A DNA stretch of 57,942 nucleotides. Source: Oscillospiraceae bacterium (GTDB lineage Bacteria; Bacillota; Clostridia; Oscillospirales; CAG-272). This document shows, piece after piece, positions 1 through 7,843 of the stretch. A program made the position numbers and the translations under genes. Position 1 is the stretch's first letter. Every line of letters starts with the position of its first letter. The notes beneath the pieces are model-generated. The model ran no database searches. It was given only the letters and a program-made list of their open reading frames with translations, and had not been told where the DNA came from. The stretch lies in assembly GCA_015064285.1 (NCBI GenBank), contig SVSN01000013.1, positions 1-57,942 on the forward strand, written 5' to 3'.

Positions 1-1
1 T

Positions 2-580
2 CAGCCCAGATGGGGATGGACAATGCTTCTCCTGCTGCCTGCCGTTGTGCTGGCTTTCGTTGCACTACCGGCGGCTAAAGGAAAACTGAAGGAAACGACA
101 ACCTTTATACTCACGACCGCATTGGTTATGATCCTGCTTCCGGCATCCGGGATGTATACGGTAGTGCTCGGCTTTCTGACTTCCGAGGAAACCACGGATA
201 TCCGGTACTATACCAGAGCTTATGAAGTGATCGGGGATGAAGACGGTGTGGAAGGCTTATTTCCGAAAAAGATTCCTGCGGACGCAAAAGATGTTACATT
301 TTTATATACACCACAGGTTCTTCAGGGCGGCGAGGTATTTGAGCTGTCCTATACCACAACAGAGGAAAAGCTGGCAGAATGGAAGACTGTTCTCACCAAA
401 GAAGCAAAGTGGATCGGCTCCAACAAAGAATGGCATGAAGCAAATCACTGGGGATTCCACGGTGAAGATTCTGTCCGCTATCATCTTGACTGGGACGGCG
501 GCTACAACCATGGAGAGATGTGCTATGTGCTGATCGATGAAGAAATAAGCCGCATCACATTTTATTATTCGGAGTGGTAA
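2..580 (+). CDS. Membrane-anchored protein of unknown function, probably cut at its 5' end
   Basis: The reading frame is open from the first bases of the window, so the true start may lie upstream; the first in-window ATG is at 23. From that ATG the protein is 185 residues with two hydrophobic segments (about residues 2-18 and 25-50), followed by a polar region rich in Trp, His, Glu and Asp. I do not recognise a family. The polar C-terminal half, ending in a beta-rich stretch, is probably a soluble domain on one side of the membrane. It ends about 200 bp before the convergent metal ATPase gene. Confidence 0.6.
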   Translation, partial: QPRWGWTMLLLLPAVVLAFVALPAAKGKLKETTTFILTTALVMILLPASGMYTVVLGFLTSEETTDIRYYTRAYEVIGDEDGVEGLFPKKIPADAKDVTFLYTPQVLQGGEVFELSYTTTEEKLAEWKTVLTKEAKWIGSNKEWHEANHWGFHGEDSVRYHLDWDGGYNHGEMCYVLIDEEISRITFYYSEW

Positions 581-686
581 AAACATACCAGAGCAGACGT
601 TGGGGAACGGAGATATACTACGCTGTTTCTCCCGTGCAGAAGCCAATGAGTTCTGCTGTTTGCCGCCCCCAAAAAATGCCGTAAAA

Positions 687-760
687 AAGGTCAATAGGAC
701 CTCAGCCCGCATCCTGAACGGAAAGTGCTCAGAATGTGTCAGCCTGATTCTGTTGACCTT
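687..760 (-). terminator. Possible terminator of the metal ATPase gene
   Basis: AAGGTCAA at 687-694 is complementary to TTGACCTT at 753-760. On the reverse strand the 3' arm is followed by six T residues. The loop is long (58 nt) and may hold smaller hairpins, so this is only a moderate call. The remainder of the 581-776 gap shows nothing recognisable. Confidence 0.4.
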
Positions 761-776
761 ATTTTGTATGGGGGAC

Positions 777-2681
777 TTACACAAACTTTCTGTCGTACAG
801 CAATGCGGCAATCAGCACCACAAAGCAGGAACCGGCATTATGCACCAGGGCGCCGGTGGTGGGGGTCAGCACACCCAGAACAGACAGCGCAACCGCAAGA
901 ATGTTGATGCACATGGACAGCGTGATGCTGAACTTGATGGTTTTCACTGTGGCATCGGACAGCCGCTTCAGATAGGGCAGCCTGGAGATATCGTCCCGCA
1001 TGAGAACCACATCGGCAGCCTCCACGGCAATATCACTGCCCAGACCGCCCATGGCAACCCCCACATCGGCAGTCTTCAGCGCAGGTGCATCGTTAACGCC
1101 GTCGCCGATCATGCAGACAGTTTTTCCTTCCTTCTGTATGGCCGTGATGTTTGTGACCTTTTCTTCCGGCAGAAGCTGTGCTCTTACCTGCCGGATACCT
1201 ACCTGCGCGGCAAAATAATCGGCGGTTTTCTGATTGTCGCCGGTCAGCAGAACGATGTCAGTGTTCATGCCGTGGAGACGATACACCATTCCTACGGCTT
1301 CAGGTCGGAGTACGTCGGACAAGGCCAGCACACCGATGCATCTGCCGCCTTCTGCCGCAAGAACGGATGCTTTGCCCTGTGTGCGCAGAGATGCAACGGT
1401 TTCTCTGATCGCATCGGTCAGCAGCGTACCGTTTTCTTCCAGGTAAGTTTCATTGCCGCAGAACAGCTTTTTGCCGCCCACTTCGGCCGTAATCCCTTTG
1501 CCTGCGGTCATTCTGAAACCATCGGATTCCACAACAGCTGCTCCTCTGGTGTTTGCACAGGCAACGATGGCTTTCCCCAGCGGGTGTTCGCTTTTTGCTT
1601 CTGCGGATGCGGCAAGGGACAGAAGTGCGTTTTCATCCAGCGATTCATCAAAGGAAATCACATCGCTGACTTCCAGCCGTCCGTAGGTCAGAGTGCCGGT
1701 CTTGTCGAAGGCAACCGTATTGACCTTGCCCATTTTTTCCAGCGCTTCGCCGGATTTGATGATCACACCGTGCCGGGTAGCCTGACCGATTGCCGCCATG
1801 ATCGCGGTAGGTGTGGCAAGCACCAGCGCACAGGGGCAGAACACAACCAGAACGGTTACCGCGCGGACAATATCCTTCGTAACAATGCCTGCGATCACAG
1901 CGATCAGCAGTGCCGCAGGCACCAGCCAGCTTGCGGCAACGTCAGCGATTCTGGCCATAGGTGCCTTTTTGTCCTCGGCTTCCTGCACCATGCGGATCAG
2001 CTTCTGCAGGGAACTGTCTTCACCGACCCTGGTGGCCCGGATATCGATGGAACCGAACCGGTTGATGGTACCGCAGAATACATCGTCCCCGACAGCCTTA
2101 TCTACAGGCAGGGATTCGCCGGTCATAATGGACTGATCCACGGAAGTTTCCCCAGTAAGAATCACACCGTCCACCGGGATGGTTTCGCCGGGGAGGATGC
2201 GCAGAACATCGCCTTCCCCGATCTTTTCGGCGGGAATCATTTCTTCCTTGCCGTCTGCGATCCGTCTGCCCTGGGTGGGTGCCAGGGAAATCAGCTTTTT
2301 CAGACCTTTTTTCGCCCGTTCGGTGGTCATGTCCTCCAGAATCGCACCGATTGCCATGATCCACGCAACCTCACCGGCGGCGAACAGGTCTCCGATGGCA
2401 ATGGCGGCAATCATGGCAATGCTGATCAGCAGAGCGGAGGAAATTTTGCTGATACCCTTATTGTGGATCACACGCCATACGGCCAGGTACAGCATGGGTA
2501 TACCGCTGATGATCACTGTCACCCACGCCGGATCGAAGGGAAGAAAATCCATAGAAACGGCAGAACCGCCGAATTCTTCTATCCAATGGGGAACCAGATC
2601 CAGCAGGAGAAACAGCCCGGATATAACAGTAGCCGGTACACTTTCCAAAATTTCGATGAGTTCATGCAGTTTTTTGCGCAT
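777..2681 (-). CDS. Heavy-metal translocating P1B-type ATPase without an N-terminal metal-binding domain
   Basis: This is an ATP-driven transition-metal pump of the cytoplasmic membrane. Reading from ATG 2681, preceded by AGAGAGG, the 634-residue protein has TGES (187-190) in the actuator domain, the transmembrane metal site CPC (282-284), the phosphorylated Asp in DKTGT (D326), an SEHPLG nucleotide-binding motif and GDGVNDAP. There is no N-terminal HMA (GMxCxxC) domain, so the protein is shorter than CopA or ZntA. The last membrane segment carries an HNAGS motif rather than the copper-type MxxSS, so copper is unlikely; Zn, Cd or Mn transport is possible but unproven. The gene is divergent from the TetR-family gene at 2854, which probably controls it. 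Confidence 0.9.
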   Translation of the reverse strand: MRKKLHELIEILESVPATVISGLFLLLDLVPHWIEEFGGSAVSMDFLPFDPAWVTVIISGIPMLYLAVWRVIHNKGISKISSALLISIAMIAAIAIGDLFAAGEVAWIMAIGAILEDMTTERAKKGLKKLISLAPTQGRRIADGKEEMIPAEKIGEGDVLRILPGETIPVDGVILTGETSVDQSIMTGESLPVDKAVGDDVFCGTINRFGSIDIRATRVGEDSSLQKLIRMVQEAEDKKAPMARIADVAASWLVPAALLIAVIAGIVTKDIVRAVTVLVVFCPCALVLATPTAIMAAIGQATRHGVIIKSGEALEKMGKVNTVAFDKTGTLTYGRLEVSDVISFDESLDENALLSLAASAEAKSEHPLGKAIVACANTRGAAVVESDGFRMTAGKGITAEVGGKKLFCGNETYLEENGTLLTDAIRETVASLRTQGKASVLAAEGGRCIGVLALSDVLRPEAVGMVYRLHGMNTDIVLLTGDNQKTADYFAAQVGIRQVRAQLLPEEKVTNITAIQKEGKTVCMIGDGVNDAPALKTADVGVAMGGLGSDIAVEAADVVLMRDDISRLPYLKRLSDATVKTIKFSITLSMCINILAVALSVLGVLTPTTGALVHNAGSCFVVLIAALLYDRKFV

Positions 2682-2739
2682 AATCAAACCTCTCTTTATT
2701 GACTTCGGGAAAAAAAACGTGTATACTGGTGCCGATACG

Positions 2740-2846
2740 GAACGAACTGTTCGGTACAATATAGATTATACGGGTTTTTCACGGGAAAACAAGAATCAGT
2801 TCTGCTTCATTGTACGATACAGAACATTTTTACAAAACTGTTCGGG
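2740..2846. promoter_or_regulatory. Divergent promoter region with repeated candidate operator
   Basis: The 170-bp gap between the ATPase and TetR genes holds AACTGTTCGG twice in direct orientation (2745-2754 and 2837-2846). The first copy sits within an inverted GAAC(5)GTTC (2740-2752). A TACAAT and an inverted ATTGTA lie between them. This arrangement fits sites for the divergently encoded TetR protein; binding is inferred. Confidence 0.45.
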
Positions 2847-2853
2847 AGGGGTT

Positions 2854-3426
2854 ATGGACAGAAGGCAGAAGAAGACCAGAGAGTCGATTTTTCAGGCATT
2901 TACGGAACTGCTGTCGGAAAAGCATTACAATCAGATTTCCGTGCAGGATATCATTGATCGTGCCGATATAGGCCGCACCACATTCTATGCCCACTTTGAG
3001 ACAAAGGATTACCTGCTCAAGGATCTGTGCGAGGAACTGTTCGGCCACATCATTGACACTGCCATGGGACTCCCTCACGGACATTACCACTATTCCTGCT
3101 GCAGCGATACGGACTCCGTCTTTCTGCATCTTCTGCGCCACCTGCAGGAAAACGACAGGAATATTCTGCAGCTGCTAGCCTCCCAGAACAACGAGATTTT
3201 TATCCGGTATTTCAAGAGCAATCTGAAAAAGCTGATCCTGCAGCAGTACGCGGACAAGGGCCTGCTGACCACATCTGCACTGCCGGAGGATTATCTGGTG
3301 AATCATATCTCGTCGTCCTTTGTGGAAACGGTAGGGTGGTGGCTGGCGCAGGACATGAAAGAGCCGCCGGAAGCGATGAACGAATATTTCCTCGCCGTGA
3401 TCGAGCCGCTCCTGAAGCAGGGATGA
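2854..3426 (+). CDS. TetR/AcrR-family transcriptional regulator
   Basis: This is a 190-residue DNA-binding regulator. The N-terminal helix-turn-helix (about residues 20-50) contains ISVQDIIDRADIGRTTFYAH followed by F-x-TKDYLL, the classic TetR recognition helix and hinge. The remaining helical domain resembles the TetR_C_33 (YxxF-rich) group of clostridial regulators. ATG 2854 was chosen because GGGAGGGG precedes it; the frame is also open upstream, but those starts would overlap the shared promoter. It is divergent from the metal ATPase, so repression of that pump is the simplest hypothesis. The ligand is unknown. Confidence 0.85.
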   Translation: MDRRQKKTRESIFQAFTELLSEKHYNQISVQDIIDRADIGRTTFYAHFETKDYLLKDLCEELFGHIIDTAMGLPHGHYHYSCCSDTDSVFLHLLRHLQENDRNILQLLASQNNEIFIRYFKSNLKKLILQQYADKGLLTTSALPEDYLVNHISSSFVETVGWWLAQDMKEPPEAMNEYFLAVIEPLLKQG

Positions 3427-3471
3427 GACCTAAATCCTTCCGGTTTTCGGAAAACAGCAACAGCGTGTTGC

Positions 3472-3500
3472 TTGCCGTATCCCTTACGCTGTGATATAAT
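3472..3500 (+). promoter_or_regulatory. Sigma-A promoter for the XRE/zinc-ribbon gene
   Basis: TTGCCG at 3472-3477 and a perfect TATAAT at 3495-3500 are separated by 17 bp, about 30 bp upstream of the gene start. Confidence 0.7.
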
Positions 3501-3530
3501 GAAAACACAGACCAAAAAGGCGGTGAATCT

Positions 3531-4295
3531 ATGGAAACAAAGGATATTTTACTGGAACTGCGGACGAAAAAAGGATATTCGCAGGAAGAGGTGGCGGAAA
3601 AGATTTTTGTCACCAGACAGGCAGTCAGCCGCTGGGAGAACGGGGAAACCACCCCCAATACCGAAACGCTGAAACTGCTCTCGAAGCTGTACGATGTGTC
3701 GATCAATACACTCCTCGGCTCGCCCAGAAAACTGATCTGTCAGTGCTGCGGTATGCCGTTGGAAGACGAGAATATCAGTAAGGAACCTGACGGCTATTTC
3801 AATGAGGAATACTGCAAATGGTGCTACGCCGACGGCAATTTCTGCTATACGAGTCTGGAGGAACTGACGGATTTTCTGGTGAATCATATGTCAAACGAAA
3901 ACTGGCCGGCAGATCAGGCAAGGGCATTTTTTGAACAACAGCTTCCGCAGCTCAATTACTGGAAACGGTATCGTGAACTGGGCGGAGATACAAAATTTGA
4001 GGAATATAAAAAGCAGCTGATCCGGGAACTTAATGATCTGCACATTGAAGGAATGCCTGAAGTACTTTCGCTCAATTTCCTGCCCGGTGGGTATATCAAT
4101 CTCGAGTATACGCTCCCGAACGGTCAGAAAGTGAAATTTCTGAACGACAGCGCCACCTACCTTGGGACGCAGCTGGAATGTGCATTCGGCGGGGAGAGAT
4201 GCTTCGGTATCGCCGCCAATATGGATTTTCTGCTGGTCTGCACATACGAAGAAAATGGAGAAAATCCGGAGCTTGTGCTCTATAAAAAGAGATAA
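3531..4295 (+). CDS. XRE-type helix-turn-helix protein with central zinc ribbon
   Basis: The protein has 254 residues. Residues 1-65 form an XRE/Cro helix-turn-helix (GYSQEEVAEKIFVTRQAVSR, WENG, SINTLLG). Residues about 68-115 form a putative zinc ribbon of the kind Pfam calls zinc_ribbon_2 (CQCCGMPL and EYCKWCYADG, two CxxC pairs). The C-terminal 90 residues form a separate beta-rich domain I cannot name. The joining of a DNA-binding and a metal-binding module suggests a metal- or stress-responsive regulator, but no target is evident. It has its own promoter and a strong terminator after it, so it is monocistronic. Confidence 0.8.
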   Translation: METKDILLELRTKKGYSQEEVAEKIFVTRQAVSRWENGETTPNTETLKLLSKLYDVSINTLLGSPRKLICQCCGMPLEDENISKEPDGYFNEEYCKWCYADGNFCYTSLEELTDFLVNHMSNENWPADQARAFFEQQLPQLNYWKRYRELGGDTKFEEYKKQLIRELNDLHIEGMPEVLSLNFLPGGYINLEYTLPNGQKVKFLNDSATYLGTQLECAFGGERCFGIAANMDFLLVCTYEENGENPELVLYKKR

Positions 4296-4300
4296 AGCAA

Positions 4301-4338
4301 AGCCGATGGGGAATCGTTTGGAATCCCATCGGCTTTTT
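4301..4338. terminator. Bidirectional intrinsic terminator
   Basis: A perfect 10-bp stem (AGCCGATGGG with CCCATCGGCT) encloses a 14-nt loop. It is flanked by A residues on the left and T residues on the right, so it can serve both the forward gene ending at 4295 and the reverse gene ending at 4358. Confidence 0.9.
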
Positions 4339-4357
4339 GTATACCAGAAAACAATTC

Positions 4358-5278
4358 TCAGAACATCTGCCGCATATAGTCGATCCGTGCCGCCACTGCC
4401 GCTTTGGTGGTGGGCGCTTTCTGCATGATGTCAAACCCGTGCATCGTCCCTTTTGTTTCGTTCAGCACCACAGCGATCCCGGCTTCCCGGAGTTTTGCCG
4501 CGTACAGAATCCCATCGTCGTGCAGACAGTCGAATTCCGCCGTTTCAATGTACGCAGGCGGCAGACCTTCCAAGGACGCTGCTTCCACGGGGGAGTAGTA
4601 CACATACTCCGGTGCATGGGGATCAGCCTTTGTCATAGGCCCGATCCGGTCGGACAGGGAAGAGTTCCACATAGGTGTATCCGTGAATCTTCGGCAGGAT
4701 TCGCTGTTTCCCCGGGCATCCAGATAGGGATACGGTAGCATCTGAAACCGGAGTCTCACAGGATGCTGCCGGTCTCTCGCCATCATGCAGACACCCACCG
4801 CCAGAGTTGAGCCTGCACTGTCGCCGCCGATCCCGATCCGGGACACATCGATCTGCAGCAGTTCCGCATTGTCATATACCCGGCACAGGGCGGCATAACA
4901 GTCTTCAAAGAACACGGGATGCTTAACCTGCGGTGCCAGACGGTAATTCACAAACACAACCCTGCATCCGGCTTCCTTTGCGTAGCGCATGGCATTTTTG
5001 TAATGATATCCCGCCGCAGGAAGTACAAATCCGCCGCCGTGGAGATAGAGAAGGCAGGGTGCCTTTCCGTCAAGATCTTTCGGCGACAGGAGAAAAACCT
5101 CGACCCCCACACCGTCATAACTTGCCATTTCATGCCGGGTAACTGCCAGCTTTTTGTCCCGATAGATATACCCCGGTGTTTTCATGTGCGGTACGGACAT
5201 TGCCAGAAATTTCTCGCTGATGGGCGGTGTGAAATGGGAAAACGGAAAAAATTCTCTTTTTATGGCGTATTTTGACAT
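4358..5278 (-). CDS. Alpha/beta-hydrolase, hormone-sensitive-lipase type esterase
   Basis: This is a 306-residue cytoplasmic carboxylester hydrolase (no signal peptide). The oxyanion motif HGGGF starts at residue 80. The nucleophile elbow GDSAG has its Ser at residue 154. The Asp is in the EFDCLHDDG segment, and the catalytic His is in GTMHGF near the C-terminus. Length and motif order match HSL-family (group IV) esterases. The start at 5278 is preceded by GAGGTG. It lies 16 bp downstream of the permease/kinase fusion gene and is probably co-transcribed with it. The natural substrate cannot be told. Confidence 0.85.
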   Translation of the reverse strand: MSKYAIKREFFPFSHFTPPISEKFLAMSVPHMKTPGYIYRDKKLAVTRHEMASYDGVGVEVFLLSPKDLDGKAPCLLYLHGGGFVLPAAGYHYKNAMRYAKEAGCRVVFVNYRLAPQVKHPVFFEDCYAALCRVYDNAELLQIDVSRIGIGGDSAGSTLAVGVCMMARDRQHPVRLRFQMLPYPYLDARGNSESCRRFTDTPMWNSSLSDRIGPMTKADPHAPEYVYYSPVEAASLEGLPPAYIETAEFDCLHDDGILYAAKLREAGIAVVLNETKGTMHGFDIMQKAPTTKAAVAARIDYMRQMF

Positions 5279-5294
5279 AAGAACACCTCATCAA

Positions 5295-6818
5295 TCAGCA
5301 CCAGATCATAGTCAGACACAGAAGCAGCGAAGACACAACGGGAACCGATATGGTATCCCATCCGCCTTTGGTGAACAGCTCTGTAAGAGAAGCGGCCGGT
5401 GCCACAGCCAGAGCGAACACCAGCGATATGTACCACGGCAGAGATGACATGGTGAGCAGTACCGGCAGCAGGCACACGAAAGAAGTAATCGCCATGCCCA
5501 CGCTTCCTTCCACGGATTTTATGCCTTCTATGTATCGGCCCTGCAGCTTGTGTTTCCCGAAATTCTTCCCCACAATCGCCGCAACGGCATCCCCCGGACC
5601 CCAGGCCATGATCGCACCGATGGCGATGTACAGATGCCCGCGGCCGAATATGCCCCAGAAAACCGAGATCATCACCGTCATCAACCCGAAAAGTGCCACA
5701 AAACTGCGGATCACCTCATGTTTGGCTTTCTCCACGAACAATCCCTTATAAAAAGAAAAATTCTCAAAGAAATGAAGGGCTGTAATAACAAGAAGCAGGA
5801 ATAGCACTTCCACCGCGGCGGCGATCCACCAGATGTTTGTCGATAAAACCAGCGGAAGGATGGAAGTGAACGCCACGATGTGCAGAAGCTTTCGGAAAAT
5901 ATAATCCGGTACCTTTGTGGTAAAGCGCACGATGATCAGGGAAGCTGCCAGAATTACAATGAACGCGATGTAAATACCCAGCACCTTCAGGTATTCCAGC
6001 AGATAAGGCATGTTCAGTCTGTCCAGATGGTTTATTGTAATCATGGACAACCCCAGCAAAAGCAGAATTGCGCCGGTGACATATCCGACCACTTTCCCCT
6101 TGACCCGGTTGGCGAATCTGGCGCTGACAAGGGAGAAGAAGGTGGCAACAGCAACGGCGATGAGCAGATAATCCCAGCATTCCAGAATAATGGTGGGTTC
6201 AATGAGAATATGGCTGACCGAGGCGATCAGTGCCGTAAAGGTCATGATGAAAGTGGAGGTGCCCACGGCGGTTTTGCGCTCATACCCCAGCATCGCCGTG
6301 AAAACAATCAGCATCATCATGCCGCCGCCGGAGCCGAAAAAGCCCGTGCCGAAGCCGATTGTCAGACCGAAGAAGAGGGAAACGGCGATTTCTTTGATTG
6401 TCAGCTTTACGTTGCCGTCCTTTTCCGGCCGCTCTTTGGAGTCGGGACTGACCAGAAACCGGATGCCGATTGCCACACAGAGAAGCAGCGAGAAGCCGCC
6501 CAGCACGGTCTGATGGGTAAAATACGCAGCGATGGAGCCGACCGTACACATCCCGATGATGCACGATGCGATCAGCCAGCCATGCTTCAGATCGATTTTT
6601 TTGTTTTTGGCGTAAACGGCAGTGGTCACAGCAGAGCCGAGAATGTCGCTGGCCAGAGCAATTGCCGTTGCCATGTATGCCCCGTGTTCTCCGCCGAAGG
6701 TGGGGCACAGCACGATCAGAAGGGGGACCATAGCCGTCGCCGCGCTGAGTCCCACCAGTCCCGTTCCGATACCGGCAAGCATCGCCGCAAGGGTTACAAC
6801 GAAATATTCATGGATCAT
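5295..6818 (-). CDS. TauE/SafE-type permease fused to a dolichol/phytol-kinase-like domain
   Basis: The protein has 507 residues and is almost entirely membrane-embedded. Residues about 1-265 show the duplicated TauE/SafE pattern (GIGTGLVGLSAATAMVPLL near the N-terminus, and GFGTGFFGSGGGMMML in the second half), a family that exports sulfite and organosulfonates. Residues about 290-507 contain RKLLHI, GPGDAVAAIVGKNFGKH, KSVEGS and GWDTISVPV, the motif order of the SEC59/VTE5 CTP-dependent polyprenol and phytol kinase family. The join is in one uninterrupted frame. AGAAGG precedes the start, and an extended -10 (TGGTATACT on the reverse strand) lies upstream. The function of the combined protein is unknown. 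Confidence 0.75.
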   Translation of the reverse strand: MIHEYFVVTLAAMLAGIGTGLVGLSAATAMVPLLIVLCPTFGGEHGAYMATAIALASDILGSAVTTAVYAKNKKIDLKHGWLIASCIIGMCTVGSIAAYFTHQTVLGGFSLLLCVAIGIRFLVSPDSKERPEKDGNVKLTIKEIAVSLFFGLTIGFGTGFFGSGGGMMMLIVFTAMLGYERKTAVGTSTFIMTFTALIASVSHILIEPTIILECWDYLLIAVAVATFFSLVSARFANRVKGKVVGYVTGAILLLLGLSMITINHLDRLNMPYLLEYLKVLGIYIAFIVILAASLIIVRFTTKVPDYIFRKLLHIVAFTSILPLVLSTNIWWIAAAVEVLFLLLVITALHFFENFSFYKGLFVEKAKHEVIRSFVALFGLMTVMISVFWGIFGRGHLYIAIGAIMAWGPGDAVAAIVGKNFGKHKLQGRYIEGIKSVEGSVGMAITSFVCLLPVLLTMSSLPWYISLVFALAVAPAASLTELFTKGGWDTISVPVVSSLLLCLTMIWC

Positions 6819-6986
6819 AGTTCAGCCTTCTTTTTGATGATGTTGCGTTGCTTCTATTTTATATGCAGAAGTATACCATATTTTTGTGAACATATAAAGG
6901 GGTGTGCCGTATTTTGCATGTGAAAAACGGATGTAAAGATGTGCACCTGTACAGAGGCAAAATTTTTTGCGGAATTTTTCACTTTA

Positions 6987-7037
6987 ACATTTCTCAAACA
7001 TTTCTCAAAAAAAACACAAACATCATCGGCGTATAAT
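6987..7037 (+). promoter_or_regulatory. Promoter with tandem 11-bp activator-like repeats
   Basis: ACATTTCTCAA occurs twice head to tail (6987-6997 and 6998-7008), directly upstream of where a -35 would sit relative to the TATAAT at 7032-7037. No good -35 hexamer is present. Adjacent 11-bp direct repeats replacing a weak -35 are typical of OmpR/PhoB-type activators, and such a regulator is encoded at 7844. Confidence 0.6.
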
Positions 7038-7078
7038 GATGCCATCAAAACAAAAACAAGTCAGAAAGAGGCAACAGA

Positions 7079-7444
7079 ATGAACAGAAACGACACACAGT
7101 TTATCGCACAGAAGATCCGCGCACAGTATATGGAAAAGCAGGTTTCCGAACTGGACGAACTCCGGGCACTGGACGCAGAAGTAAAGAAGCCCGCCAATGT
7201 TTTCGGGTATGTTTTCGGCAGTATTTCCGCCATCATCATGGGCGCCGGCATGAGTCTGACCATGACCGACATCGGTGCAACTCTGGGGATCGGCAGTCCC
7301 ATGGTGATCGGTATTGCGGTGGGCGTCATCGGTATGGTTATGGCGATCATCAACTATCCGATTTACAAAAACATCCTGAACAGCCGCCGGGAGCAGTATG
7401 CCGATGAAATCCTCGCCCTCAGCGAAAAGATCATGAACAAGTAA
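7079..7444 (+). CDS. Small two-segment membrane protein, paralogue of the protein at 10489
   Basis: The protein has 121 residues. A charged N-terminal stretch (KIRAQYMEKQVSELDELRALD) is followed by two hydrophobic segments (about residues 43-60 and 72-92) rich in Gly and Met, then a basic/acidic tail ending in EILALSEKIMNK. It belongs to a small conserved clostridial membrane family without a proven function; some family members carry the doubtful label dihydropteridine reductase. It shares the layout, the MG(A/L)GMSL motif and the tail with the protein at 10489. It is followed at 12 bp by a coiled-coil gene and is probably controlled by the tandem repeats upstream. Confidence 0.8.
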   Translation: MNRNDTQFIAQKIRAQYMEKQVSELDELRALDAEVKKPANVFGYVFGSISAIIMGAGMSLTMTDIGATLGIGSPMVIGIAVGVIGMVMAIINYPIYKNILNSRREQYADEILALSEKIMNK

Positions 7445-7456
7445 GGGAAATTCGGA

Positions 7457-7711
7457 ATGAGCATCAAAAACTTTTTCAAGAATGCATTCAGCGATATGAA
7501 ACAGTCCGCAAAGGCACAGCACGAGGTCGACAAAGCAACTTTCGCCGCAGCCAAGGCTGAATCCAAAGCACAGTTTGCAGAAGCAAAGGCAATGGGCAAG
7601 CCCGAAACCATGAAGAAAATGCAAAATGAACAGCGCGAAGCACAGATCCGGGAAGCCAACGGACGCATAGCGGCAGCCGAAAAGCGCATTGACGAAGCGA
7701 AAAACAAATAA
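7457..7711 (+). CDS. Small Ala/Lys/Glu-rich helical (coiled-coil) protein
   Basis: This 84-residue protein is soluble, highly charged and almost wholly helical, with repeated AKAE/AEAK blocks and no hydrophobic segment. It starts 12 bp after the small membrane protein gene and is followed by an intrinsic terminator, so the two form a bicistronic unit. I do not recognise a named family. The amphipathic repeats suggest self-association or membrane-surface binding, as in some envelope-stress small proteins. The function is unknown. Confidence 0.75.
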   Translation: MSIKNFFKNAFSDMKQSAKAQHEVDKATFAAAKAESKAQFAEAKAMGKPETMKKMQNEQREAQIREANGRIAAAEKRIDEAKNK

Positions 7712-7722
7712 CACCAGTGGGT

Positions 7723-7761
7723 AGGACAGGTCATGAAACATGTGAACTGTCCTGCTTTTTT
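7723..7761 (+). terminator. Intrinsic terminator
   Basis: AGGACAG (7723-7729) pairs with CTGTCCT (7747-7753), followed closely by six T residues. It ends the 7079-7711 unit. Confidence 0.85.
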
Positions 7762-7783
7762 CACGGAAATACCAAACGGAAAC

Positions 7784-7810
7784 AAAACTTTAACATTCTT
7801 GTGATACAAT
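7784..7810 (+). promoter_or_regulatory. Promoter of the two-component operon
   Basis: TACAAT at 7805-7810 is a good -10 without a matching -35. ACTTTAACATT just upstream (about 7787-7797) repeats the same string found before the 7079 promoter (about 6981-6991). This suggests shared, possibly autoregulatory, control by the response regulator. Confidence 0.45.
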
Positions 7811-7843
7811 GCAGGCAGAAACCATATTCCCCGGAGGAGAAAC

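Noticed and set aside
600-2702. A 700-codon forward frame opposite the metal ATPase
   Set aside because: The translation is Cys/His/Gly-rich without domains, while the reverse strand encodes all P-type ATPase motifs.
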